DNA of 64,000 bases, from assembly GCA_964609695.1 (NCBI GenBank), contig CAZSSP010000001.1, positions 290,703 to 354,702 of the forward strand, written 5' to 3'. Positions 1-7,380 of the stretch are shown here, piece by piece (the first letter of the stretch is position 1; each line of letters starts with the position of its first letter). The notes under the pieces are model-generated. The model searched no databases and was not told the origin of the DNA. It worked only from the letters and a program-made list of their open reading frames with translations. This stretch comes from JAGNHS01 sp964609695. GTDB lineage: Bacteria > Bdellovibrionota > UBA2428. A program made the translations under genes and the position numbers.

Positions 1-1298
1 ATGAGTAGAGCAAAACGCAAAGGGTTTATTTCACACGCTTCACGGCGCGCATAAAAGATGGCTCCAATGATTAATAAGACAACGATCCCCAATGAAGCAT
101 ACAAAATATTGGAATGAAGTTTTTTTTCAATCCAAAAAGCTAAGCCTCTTGCCGAAAAATATGAAAATGGAAGAATGAAAAAGCAAAAACCATAAATGGT
201 GAAGTGTGTACGATCCAATATGGGTAAGGAGCCCATAAACTTGTTGAAGATTGGAAAAATTGGAAAATACTTTAATGCTGCAAAAGCAAAAACTAAAAGC
301 ATGATTTTATCCCAATGATTTAAAAGACGATTACGTATTAAAACAATCATCGCAGAAACAAAGAAAAAAATGGGCAATATTCTAAAAACATGGATAATTT
401 CAAAGGGAGCTAAACCATTAGCAAAACGAAAAATCATACCCAGAAAAAGAATTGGACTTTTAACTTGGTAAAGACCTATATCCTTTCGGAAACTGACAGC
501 TGTTTGCTTCAAAGTTTCTAGAAGAGAAAAAACTTGTGAGGAACCCAAACAAAGCCCCACAACATGAGCCATTAAATACGTTAGAAAAATCCATTTAAAA
601 TTCTTCTTCAAAGTTTTATTAAATGTTCCATCGGCCACGACAATGAGTGTGACCAGCAAACCCATCAAAACCGAATTGGATGGGAAACCTGCCATAATGA
701 GACAGTAAACAGAAAAACTTAATCCTAAAAAAGTTTTTATAGACTGAGCCTTTTGCTTAAGTTGGTCTAGAAAAATCCAATAAAACAGCCCCGCTATAAA
801 AGCGTTGTGCCATGGATGATTCATGTATCTTAAAACATACATTCCAAAGCAGAAATTAAAGACAAAGAATAAGGATGTATAAAAATTAAATCCCAAAATT
901 CTTCTCGCAATGTAAATCCCAAAAGTTGAAGCTAAAAGAAGCTTCGCGATTACAAAAAAATTCCAAAATAAGCTGATGGGTAAGAATAAAAATAGCCAGG
1001 TTAACGGAAATAATGGAGCAGCTTGAATTTCATTAGCCAGAAGGGGCATTCCCATGGCGCGCAAATTATTCCATAAAATTTGACCATTGTGAAAAAGTTG
1101 AAATTTGAATGATTTCAAACCAGGAATAAAGACCATGTGAGAAACGACGGTATCACTCAAAGCCCATGAATGAGGCGCCATCATGGGACTTTTCAGTCCC
1201 AGAAAGAAATAAGGAAAAAAGACAAAACAAAGGAGTAGCGAAGTCAAAAAATATCCCGACCAGCTATCCGAATGGAGCTTTTTTAAAAGAGCTTTCAT
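1..1298 (-). CDS. Polytopic membrane protein, YfhO-like (3' end outside window)
   Basis: An open reading frame runs leftward from ATG at 1298 and is still open at base 1, giving about 432 residues without a stop; the C-terminus lies outside the window. The protein starts MKALLKKLHSDSW and consists largely of hydrophobic helices separated by short loops, with a soluble loop after TM1 containing 'NNLRAMGMPLLANEIQAAP'. That arrangement resembles YfhO/GT-C type integral membrane proteins, which usually act on lipid-linked sugars at the inner membrane. It is divergent from the glycosyltransferase at 1363, and the 64 bp between them probably holds both promoters. The family call is moderate; the coding call is strong. 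Confidence 0.7.
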   Translation of the reverse strand, partial: MKALLKKLHSDSWSGYFLTSLLLCFVFFPYFFLGLKSPMMAPHSWALSDTVVSHMVFIPGLKSFKFQLFHNGQILWNNLRAMGMPLLANEIQAAPLFPLTWLFLFLPISLFWNFFVIAKLLLASTFGIYIARRILGFNFYTSLFFVFNFCFGMYVLRYMNHPWHNAFIAGLFYWIFLDQLKQKAQSIKTFLGLSFSVYCLIMAGFPSNSVLMGLLVTLIVVADGTFNKTLKKNFKWIFLTYLMAHVVGLCLGSSQVFSLLETLKQTAVSFRKDIGLYQVKSPILFLGMIFRFANGLAPFEIIHVFRILPIFFFVSAMIVLIRNRLLNHWDKIMLLVFAFAALKYFPIFPIFNKFMGSLPILDRTHFTIYGFCFFILPFSYFSARGLAFWIEKKLHSNILYASLGIVVLLIIGAIFYARREACEINPLRFALL

Positions 1299-1362
1299 AA
1301 ATTCTTTTTTCACTTTAAGATTGCAAAGACTTAGGTCAAGCCACTAAAAAGCTTTTAGCAAC

Positions 1363-2118
1363 ATGGCCCAAACCACACTCTCCATTATTATTCCTATTTA
1401 TAACGAGGCCGCAACCGTCAAACAACTCTTAGAACAGGTTTATACCGTAAAACTAAGCAATGGCATCAAAAAAGAGATGGTTCTTGTTGTGAGCCCTTCA
1501 AATGACCAGTCCGAGCAACGCGTGAAGGAATTCATAAAAGAAAGTGGCGACACCGATAACGATATTAAAGTGATCTTTCAGTCAAAAGCCAAAGGTAAAG
1601 GCAATGCTGTTCGCGAAGGATTAAGTGAATCCACAGGAGACATACTCCTCATTCAAGATGCCGACCTCGAATACGACGTCAACGATTACAACGAACTTCT
1701 AGCTCCTATTTTAAATGGTAAAACTGATTTTGTTTTGGGGAGCCGACATCTCTCAGCTGGCAATTGGAAAATTAGAAATTTTTCTGGGCAACCCATAAGT
1801 GCACTGATCTTAAATATGGGTGGCTTTTTCTTTCATTTATTTTTCAATGTCATTTATGGACAAAGACTGAGCGACCCCACAACTATGTATAAAATTTTTC
1901 GCCGTAAATATCTTAGCGAGTTCAAACTTTACTCAGATCGCTTTGATTTTGATTTTGAACTTTTAGCAAAACTTCTAAGGGCTGGGGCTAAGCCTCTCGA
2001 GATACCTGTTTCATATAGCTCTAGAGATTTTACAGAAGGTAAGAAAATTCGACCCTTTAAAGACCCCATGAGTTGGGTCATTGCCATTTTAAAATTCCGC
2101 TTCTCTAAACTTAAATAA
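1363..2118 (+). CDS. Family 2 glycosyltransferase (dolichol/undecaprenyl-phosphate sugar transferase type)
   Basis: A 251-residue GT-A fold enzyme. The N-terminus has the usual 'SIIIPIYNEA' strand (residues 7-16), a basic 'KAKGKGNAVREG' loop (75-86) and the acidic QDADLEYD motif (98-105), as in DPM1-like enzymes that load a nucleotide sugar onto a polyprenyl phosphate at the cytoplasmic face. There is no C-terminal membrane helix. One oddity: where most relatives carry a DDxSxD nucleotide-binding motif, this protein reads VVSPSNDQS (42-50), so the first Asp pair is missing. A paralogue at 51847-52605 shares the QDADxEYD motif and keeps DDSSKD. No clear Shine-Dalgarno sequence precedes the ATG. 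An interspersed repeat begins 5 bp after the stop. Confidence 0.85.
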   Translation: MAQTTLSIIIPIYNEAATVKQLLEQVYTVKLSNGIKKEMVLVVSPSNDQSEQRVKEFIKESGDTDNDIKVIFQSKAKGKGNAVREGLSESTGDILLIQDADLEYDVNDYNELLAPILNGKTDFVLGSRHLSAGNWKIRNFSGQPISALILNMGGFFFHLFFNVIYGQRLSDPTTMYKIFRRKYLSEFKLYSDRFDFDFELLAKLLRAGAKPLEIPVSYSSRDFTEGKKIRPFKDPMSWVIAILKFRFSKLK

Positions 2119-2122
2119 TTCT

Positions 2123-2310
2123 ATTGTGCGCTAAGAAACGGGCCTGGAAATCTATCATTACCTTTAAATTCAATGACTAGAGCGGCTTGGGCGACCCCTG
2201 AAGCTCGAGGCCTTGACTCATCGCTCACCCCAAGATGCTCTAGTCATTGAATTTAAAGGTACTTATAAATTTTGGTAGAAATAATCCAGGCCCGTTTCTT
2301 AGCGCACAAT
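2123..2310. repeat. Interspersed inverted-repeat element, copy 1
   Basis: A 188 bp element bounded by a perfect 25 bp inverted repeat (2123-2147 and 2286-2310; outer end ATTGTGCGC, inner end GGGCCTGG). Inside lies a second, unrelated perfect 24 bp inverted repeat (2160-2183 and 2237-2260), so the single strand can fold into a two-storey hairpin. The same terminal sequence bounds 14677-14897 and begins another copy at 63946. It starts 5 bp after the stop codon of the upstream gene. No ORF and no clear target-site duplication is visible. It could be a MITE-like or REP-like element, or a structured 3' UTR; the family is unknown to me. Confidence 0.9.
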
Positions 2311-2411
2311 CAAACTAAAAAGCTTATTAGATTATATAAAAAATGCTTAACTTATTGTTTTTAATATCCATTAAAATTGACCTATAAAGAAGCTCCAGAT
2401 ATATACACGCT

Positions 2412-3224
2412 GTGTTAAAAATCAAAATACACAAGCTACTATTAGCAATTACAATAACCCTATCCTCAATTTTACCCACTCTTTCTTGCGAAAAGTCTCT
2501 CTTAAACGACGACACCCTGAAAGCTCAATTATTCCTCAGCCCTGAACAATCTGAGGGTCTTTTAAGTACTTTTCCCAGCTCTGAAATAATAAGCAATGAT
2601 GAAAGCCAAGGCTTAGTCGTCAATATAAAAAATTTGAATGAAGACCAAAGAAATACACTCAAAAACGATCTGGATTTTTTAAAGGCCAACCCAGAGCTTC
2701 CCCTTGAGAATATTTTTTGCACGCTCGAAAACTACGCCCCTCAAAATGAAAGTCAAAAGACTGCTCTTGAAGCCGCTAAAAGACTCATTGAGGTGAAGCC
2801 CAAGCAAGGCGCTGGACTCTATCTAGAGGGCAGCATGGGACTCGGAAAAACTCACTTAGCAGTAGCCGTAGCCAAAGAATTTTTTCGAAGAGGTTTACGC
2901 GTTCTCTATTTAAATTCAAATCAATCTAACATTGGCGCCTTCGATAAAGACACTAGCTGGTTAAACCAATACGATGTTTTCATCTTGGATGATTTTAACG
3001 AAGGATACCATCCTTACACACGAAATCCCTTCACAAAAATTGTTTACAAAGTTCACTCTAAGGGCGGAAAACTTTTTGTTACCACCAATTCGACTTATGA
3101 GAAATTTATTGAAGAAGCCATTGAGAGCAAAGATCGAGGTCGCTATCGAGATCGAACTAAATCTATGTTCAAAATATTACGCCTCGACGGAGAGAGTTTT
3201 CGCAAAGACGCTGGCTGGATGTGA
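2412..3224 (+). CDS. Exported AAA+ ATPase of the DnaC/IstB type
   Basis: 270 residues from a GTG start. Residues 1-26 look like a Sec signal (basic MLKIKIHK, then a hydrophobic stretch ending TLSC). Residues 100-270 form a P-loop ATPase: Walker A GSMGLGKT (140-147), Walker B VFILDD (189-194), sensor-1-like LFVTTNST (221-228), an Arg-rich RYRDR (244-248) and the ending 'FKILRLDGESFR', which matches the C-terminus of DnaC/IstB/DnaA-like ATPases. Such enzymes normally load helicases or remodel DNA complexes in the cytoplasm, so an export signal is unexpected. Residues 27-100 are acidic and match no domain I know. Alternatives are that the hydrophobic N-terminus is a membrane anchor, or that translation starts later. 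It precedes another exported protein. Confidence 0.75.
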   Translation: MLKIKIHKLLLAITITLSSILPTLSCEKSLLNDDTLKAQLFLSPEQSEGLLSTFPSSEIISNDESQGLVVNIKNLNEDQRNTLKNDLDFLKANPELPLENIFCTLENYAPQNESQKTALEAAKRLIEVKPKQGAGLYLEGSMGLGKTHLAVAVAKEFFRRGLRVLYLNSNQSNIGAFDKDTSWLNQYDVFILDDFNEGYHPYTRNPFTKIVYKVHSKGGKLFVTTNSTYEKFIEEAIESKDRGRYRDRTKSMFKILRLDGESFRKDAGWM

Positions 3225-3292
3225 GTCCACAAAATTTTGACACTCGTTATTTTTCATAGAAGAAATTCCGATACGATCTATTGGAGTTTTAA

Positions 3293-4714
3293 TTGAAATC
3301 TAGTTTTAAAAACTTTCTAAGTGGATTTATTCTTATATTTTCACTGTTCGCGTTTTGCGAAAACTCAGATGAAATTTGGGCTCGAAACTATTTAATGCAA
3401 TTTCCAAAAATTAGAATTCTAATCGAAGGAGCTGCGGGCCACGGACACACAGCCACCAACATCACAGTATTAAAAAAAATTCGTCAATTAGGATACACTG
3501 GACAAATACAAATTATCGCTGAAGGCGAAACAAAATCTTTTTTAAAAAAAATGATCCCTCAATTAGCAGATTATACGTCCAACACAATGAGGATAAATTT
3601 CAACGACGCCATACTAAGCATGAATGATGAAATTAGATTTATAAACTCTATTCACGAGCTTCCACCTGACATTGAAAAAGTTGATTTCACTATTATGGGC
3701 GCCTCCGATTACGTAGGAAAAAGAAATTGGACTGCTCCAGACCTTAAAACCGAAGGTCTACTCGTTGTTAATCCACCAGGCTGGGATAATGCCCTAGTAC
3801 AATACGAAGGCCACACAAAAATTCTCAATGCTTCAAAAAATTGGCCACTCACGATTCCATTAGAAGATGTAAATAATCCAGAAGAGTTCTTAAAATCAAA
3901 ATTACAAACTCCAGAATTAGCCAGTAAAATTGATGGACTGCTCACGCTTGTTGACCCTAACAACAAATTTGAAACCTTGATGTCGTATAACAACGTAGGC
4001 AATCAATATCATTTTCAAGATATTATCGAAGGTTACAGACAAGCCGTAGCCAAAGAGCCCAAAAAATTTAAGGGACCACTCGTGATTGGATTACTTTCTG
4101 AGAGCATCGACCACTTCGGTTATTTCAAAGCCATGACCAATTACTTACCTAAAGCCTCACCCCCTACAAAAATCGACGCTTTCTCCATAAGTGATGGCAA
4201 ACTCAAAACAGCGTTAGCTTCAATGGATAAAAATGATGTGATTTTTGTAAGCATTGGACCGCTTCCCCAGGAAGCCTTCAGATGGGTGCTTGGGCAAGGA
4301 AGCCTTCCTGCTTTGGTTACAGGCGCCAACTCCACAAACGATCTCCGCGCTATGGGTAAGGCCTATTTTTCAACTTCAATTATTGGACATAGATGGCCCT
4401 CAAAGGTTTCACTAGCATCGAGATATAGAATATTCACATTAAAAAATTGGGACAACATTTCTGGAATAGGACAATCTTCTGCTAGAAAATTTTTTCTGGC
4501 CACTCGAGATCCAAATTCATCCTTAAATAAAGATTACGCTCGAGAAGCTGAGCAATTCAAAGCTGAAAACGATCGTTTTATCCGTACACTTAGAGCTTTC
4601 GATAAACAAAAAAAAGAAATAGAAACTAAGAAGCTTAAAGCTTCTAAATTTCGGCCCATAGGCTCGATTAAAGGTATATGCGAACGATTGCTATACTTAC
4701 TGATCCAGCATTAA
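3293..4714 (+). CDS. Exported protein with possible GT-B (glycosyltransferase-like) fold
   Basis: 473 residues from a TTG start preceded by a GGAG-like ribosome-binding site (TTGGAG, about 6 bp upstream). Residues 1-22 form a signal peptide (MKSSFKNFLSGFILIFSLFA). The mature part begins with a beta-strand and a glycine loop, GAAGHGHTATN (47-57), reminiscent of the N-terminal nucleotide/lipid-binding loop of MurG and other GT-B enzymes. A second Rossmann-like half follows, with 'LPALVTGANSTNDLRAMG'. The C-terminus is a charged helix rich in Lys and Glu. I cannot name a family; the GT-B idea rests on the loop and two-lobe pattern only. The last 4 bp overlap the convergent oxidoreductase gene. 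Confidence 0.7.
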   Translation: MKSSFKNFLSGFILIFSLFAFCENSDEIWARNYLMQFPKIRILIEGAAGHGHTATNITVLKKIRQLGYTGQIQIIAEGETKSFLKKMIPQLADYTSNTMRINFNDAILSMNDEIRFINSIHELPPDIEKVDFTIMGASDYVGKRNWTAPDLKTEGLLVVNPPGWDNALVQYEGHTKILNASKNWPLTIPLEDVNNPEEFLKSKLQTPELASKIDGLLTLVDPNNKFETLMSYNNVGNQYHFQDIIEGYRQAVAKEPKKFKGPLVIGLLSESIDHFGYFKAMTNYLPKASPPTKIDAFSISDGKLKTALASMDKNDVIFVSIGPLPQEAFRWVLGQGSLPALVTGANSTNDLRAMGKAYFSTSIIGHRWPSKVSLASRYRIFTLKNWDNISGIGQSSARKFFLATRDPNSSLNKDYAREAEQFKAENDRFIRTLRAFDKQKKEIETKKLKASKFRPIGSIKGICERLLYLLIQH

Positions 4715-5748
4715 AACTTCAAATGATCCAAATTAACTTCATCGGCAATAATAGGCATCGAAAAATGTTTAGTCACAATGTCTCTAACAGCCGCATGTGC
4801 AGAATTAAAACCACTAATAATACTACCGCCGCCCTTACCCTTACCCAACAAATCACCTGTTAAATACAAACCAGGAACAGAGGACTCGCATGTTTCTTGA
4901 TTCACTTCAGCTTCGCCTGCATCGCTCACCTTAACTGAAATATTTTTTAAAAAATTGACAGGCGTAACCCCTCCAAGGGCATACAAAACGGCATCGAAGT
5001 TTTTAGTACCAATATTTGGATCCGAAAATACAACTTTTGCCTTAGAGTTTTCATCTTCAATCCCATTAATTTGCGAACCCAAAAGCACTTCAATTTTTTT
5101 GTCTCTAATAAGATTTTCTACAATCTTCTTATTGGAATCATTCATTTTTGCAATCACAGTCTGACGATAACTCCACGTCACTTTAGATTGGGCATGAAGC
5201 ATATCGAGATATTCTCCAGCACTATCACCCCCACCCACCACCAAAACATTAAGCCCTTTTAGATCCCTAGAATTAATATCAAAAAGAATCGTTTTATTGT
5301 TTTTAAGTGAATTTGGAATTTTAGAATAATAATCGGGAGTGCGTGGGCGTCCCATTTTTCCTATAGCAATAACAACCGTGCGAGCATCAAAATCTCCAGT
5401 ACTACTTTTAACAATAAAGCCCTCGCTAGCTTTTCTCTCAATGGCCCAAACTTCACAGTTATAGGAAATATCTACACCATTAGAGGCTATGGCATGATCC
5501 ATAAAAGACAGAAAGCTTTCTCGATTACCGTCCCTTAAGCACATCACCCCAAAACATATGGGTTCAAGACCCGCGTATTGAGCATCAACACGTTTGCCTT
5601 CTTTATAAAAGGTTCTGATCATACTTGAGTGAGAGGCGCCTTTTTCGAGAATTTTAATTTTACTAAGACCCTGCCTTTTGGCTTCTATGGCCGCCGCAAT
5701 TCCAGAAGGACCCGCACCGACAATTAATAGCTCAACAAATTCACTCAT
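4711..5748 (-). CDS. FAD/NAD(P)-dependent oxidoreductase, thioredoxin-reductase-like
   Basis: 345 residues from the start at 5748 (MSEFVELLIVGAGPSG). An upstream extension to 5892 is open, but it would run across the start of the bolA-type gene and adds nothing conserved, so I reject it; 5757 is an alternative start 9 bp upstream. The FAD-binding GAGPSG lies at residues 11-16, a second dinucleotide site VVGGGDSAGEY is mid-protein, and the C-terminal FAD motif reads LYLTGDLLGKG. The redox CxxC of true thioredoxin reductases is absent, as in YpdA-like or flavodoxin/ferredoxin reductase-like members. It is divergent from the BolA/Grx pair, which hints at iron-sulfur or thiol metabolism. The substrate is unknown. 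Confidence 0.8.
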   Translation of the reverse strand: MSEFVELLIVGAGPSGIAAAIEAKRQGLSKIKILEKGASHSSMIRTFYKEGKRVDAQYAGLEPICFGVMCLRDGNRESFLSFMDHAIASNGVDISYNCEVWAIERKASEGFIVKSSTGDFDARTVVIAIGKMGRPRTPDYYSKIPNSLKNNKTILFDINSRDLKGLNVLVVGGGDSAGEYLDMLHAQSKVTWSYRQTVIAKMNDSNKKIVENLIRDKKIEVLLGSQINGIEDENSKAKVVFSDPNIGTKNFDAVLYALGGVTPVNFLKNISVKVSDAGEAEVNQETCESSVPGLYLTGDLLGKGKGGGSIISGFNSAHAAVRDIVTKHFSMPIIADEVNLDHLKF

Positions 5749-5812
5749 AGGCCTCATAGGATAGAAAATATTTCTTGGGTTGACCACCCCCGAAATGCTA
5801 TAGCTAGAAGCC

Positions 5813-6043
5813 ATGGACCCCAATTTATTAAAAGAAACAATCGAAAGCCATTTAAGTGGATCTTCTGTGGAAATTAAAGACTTTACCGGCACTGGCGATC
5901 ATTTTGAAGCTACTGTTATCTGCCCAGCCTTTGAAGGGAAAAGCCGTATTCAACAACACCAAATGGTCATGAATTGCTTGGGGGAATTCTTCAAAGGACC
6001 CTTGCATGCCTTCACCCTTAAGACTTATGTTAGGCCCCAATGA
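5813..6043 (+). CDS. BolA family protein
   Basis: 76 residues, the normal length for a short BolA/IbaG protein. It has the alpha-beta pattern of the family, with 'GDHFEATVICPAFEGKSRIQ' followed by the helix HQMVMNCLGEFF. BolA proteins bind monothiol glutaredoxins through a shared [2Fe-2S] cluster and act in iron-sulfur trafficking. The stop overlaps the start of the next gene (ATGA, 6040-6043), and that gene encodes exactly the expected partner, so the two are almost certainly co-translated. No good Shine-Dalgarno sequence is seen; the hexamer TAGCTA ends 6 nt before the ATG. Confidence 0.88.
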   Translation: MDPNLLKETIESHLSGSSVEIKDFTGTGDHFEATVICPAFEGKSRIQQHQMVMNCLGEFFKGPLHAFTLKTYVRPQ

Positions 6044-6381
6044 CACACGAAGAAGCCAAGCAACTCATTCAAAATACAATCTCAAGTAATGATATTGCTC
6101 TTTTCATGAAGGGCACCGCAGACATGCCCATGTGTGGATTCTCTGGAAGAGTTGTCCAAATATTAAATCACTTTGGAGTGCAATTTAAAGGCGTGAACAT
6201 TTTAGAAGATGACATGCTTAGACAAACTGTAAAAGATTTTTCAAATTGGCCAACACTTCCCCAGCTTTATATTAAAGGTGAATTTGTAGGCGGTTGCGAC
6301 ATCGTTACCGAAATGGCTCAAACTGGCGAGCTAGAAACTCTATTAAAAGAAAAACAAATTAAAGTTTCAAAAAATTCTTAA
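6040..6381 (+). CDS. grxD: Monothiol glutaredoxin (Grx4 type)
   Basis: 113 residues. The active site is CGFS (residues 32-35), preceded by the glutathione-binding lysine in 'FMKGTADMPM' and followed by 'WPTLPQLYIKGEFVGGCDI', including the cis-Pro and the GGCD glutathione-binding motif. This is the CGFS-type glutaredoxin that carries a [2Fe-2S] cluster with glutathione and hands clusters to BolA and other apoproteins in the cytoplasm. It overlaps the bolA-type gene by 4 bp. The gene symbol is by family, not from a search. Confidence 0.93.
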   Translation: MTHEEAKQLIQNTISSNDIALFMKGTADMPMCGFSGRVVQILNHFGVQFKGVNILEDDMLRQTVKDFSNWPTLPQLYIKGEFVGGCDIVTEMAQTGELETLLKEKQIKVSKNS

Positions 6382-6387
6382 TTTTTA

Positions 6388-6443
6388 TTTTCTTATTCGC
6401 TAATTCAAATTCTCCAGCTAACGCAGCGAAGTAGATAAGAAAA
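6388..6443 (+). terminator. Imperfect hairpin just after the glutaredoxin gene
   Basis: TTTTCTTAT (6388-6396) pairs with ATAAGAAAA (6435-6443), and TCGCT (6397-6401) with AGCGA (6425-6429), with a 5 nt bulge between the two helices. It begins 7 bp after the stop. There is no U-run after it, so it may be part of the structured region downstream rather than a true intrinsic terminator. Confidence 0.3.
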
Positions 6444-6498
6444 GTATAAAGAGTTTTTAAGTATTGCATTTCAAAGCGAAGAAGTAGTAGTTAAATCT

Positions 6499-6726
6499 AA
6501 GGGGCGGGGGAAACTAAAAAAATTCCCGCAAAATTTATAATAAACAGAGCGAGATCTCTTCGGAGTCTTAGCACTGTTGGCAAGTTTAAACCTCGAGCTT
6601 AGGTAGGTAGGGGCTTCGAGGATTTAAAGAAACGTGTTGAATAAACACGTTCCGTCTTGTCTCCGGGGTGGTTTGTCAATTAAAGGCTCCCTTTCTTTTA
6701 ATGAAGCCACCTCGGAGCAAGCGTAT
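6499..6726 (+). ncRNA. Candidate structured RNA of unknown family
   Basis: A gene-free stretch (6382-6798) whose second half folds into successive hairpins. (1) 6504-6529, GCGGG...CCCGC. (2) 6585-6628, a 12 bp stem TTTAAA-CCTCGA pairing with TCGAGG-A-TTTAAA with one bulge. (3) 6631-6651, a perfect 8 bp stem AACGTGTT/AACACGTT. (4) A long rod at 6653-6723, where CTCCGGGGTGGTTT (6661-6674) pairs with AAGCCACCTCGGAG (6704-6717) through two G-U wobbles, extended outward by CTTG/CAAG and inward by an A/U-rich helix. The G-U pairs favour an RNA role on the plus strand. A U-rich tract follows (6727-6750). I see no tmRNA, RNase P, SRP or 6S signature. It could instead be a long 5' leader of the gene at 6799. 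Confidence 0.45.
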
Positions 6727-6798
6727 ATTTTTATTTAATCATTTTTTTTAATTAACCTGAATAAGTATTTTTATCTGGTAAAATTTTTCATTAACAAG

Positions 6799-7380
6799 AT
6801 GAGAGTTTTAACGACTTTGCTATTCCTGGCTTTCTGTTTAAATTCTGAGGCTTATTCACGAAAAGCTAATATCACATTGGCGCCCGGGGGAATTGGAATT
6901 CACGCGCTCAAGCCTAGCCCTCAAGAAACCATAGACCTCATGCCTCGAAAAATAGACAAAAATGGATTCCTTGTGGAAACTCCGGGCTTTGTATTTTCCT
7001 ACAGATATCTCGACACTCAATATGGAGCCATGCTGCTTCAAGATAGCTTTGGCCATCCCGCAGTGGGATTAGCCGCAGGCATGACCTGGGCTGGATCTCC
7101 AAATTTCATCTATGGTTTCGTCGGAGGCGTCTACGTTCGAGAGTCCGTTGAGAAATGCCAAACTCTTCCCACCGGAAGAAGAATTTGTATTACAAAATCT
7201 AAAGACATTCCCCTTAAATTCCATACCGGAAGTGGGGACTCTAAAAAAGACATTGCGCCCATACTAGCTTTGACCGCCAACTATTTCATACCAATTACAA
7301 GAAATTTCCAAATTGATATTGGTCTGATTTCTGCTTTCTACATTTCTCTTTTATCAGTGGGATTTAGATTTCCCATATAA
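6799..7380 (+). CDS. Exported protein, probable small outer-membrane barrel
   Basis: 193 residues with a clear signal peptide (MRVLTTLLFLAFCLNSEAYS, cleavage probably after SEA). The mature part alternates hydrophobic and polar residues in short strands with glycine turns ('VGLAAGMTW', 'FIYGFVGGVYVRE', 'FQIDIGLISAFYISLLSVGF'), as expected for a small outer-membrane beta-barrel. The end FRFPI is close to the aromatic C-terminus typical of barrels. Two cysteines flank a loop (CQTLPTGRRIC). The family is not recognised. Its last 43 bp overlap the convergent DUF255 gene. Confidence 0.6.
   Translation: MRVLTTLLFLAFCLNSEAYSRKANITLAPGGIGIHALKPSPQETIDLMPRKIDKNGFLVETPGFVFSYRYLDTQYGAMLLQDSFGHPAVGLAAGMTWAGSPNFIYGFVGGVYVRESVEKCQTLPTGRRICITKSKDIPLKFHTGSGDSKKDIAPILALTANYFIPITRNFQIDIGLISAFYISLLSVGFRFPI

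Noticed and set aside
5749..5892. N-terminal extension of the FAD oxidoreductase
   Set aside because: It would cover the bolA-type start and precedes the usual N-terminal FAD motif by about 60 residues.
6499..6726. tmRNA, RNase P, SRP or 6S RNA
   Set aside because: The conserved cores (tRNA-like ends and tag ORF, GAGGAAAGTCC, GGAAGCAGCC, single long 6S rod) are not found, so it is listed only as an unknown structured RNA.
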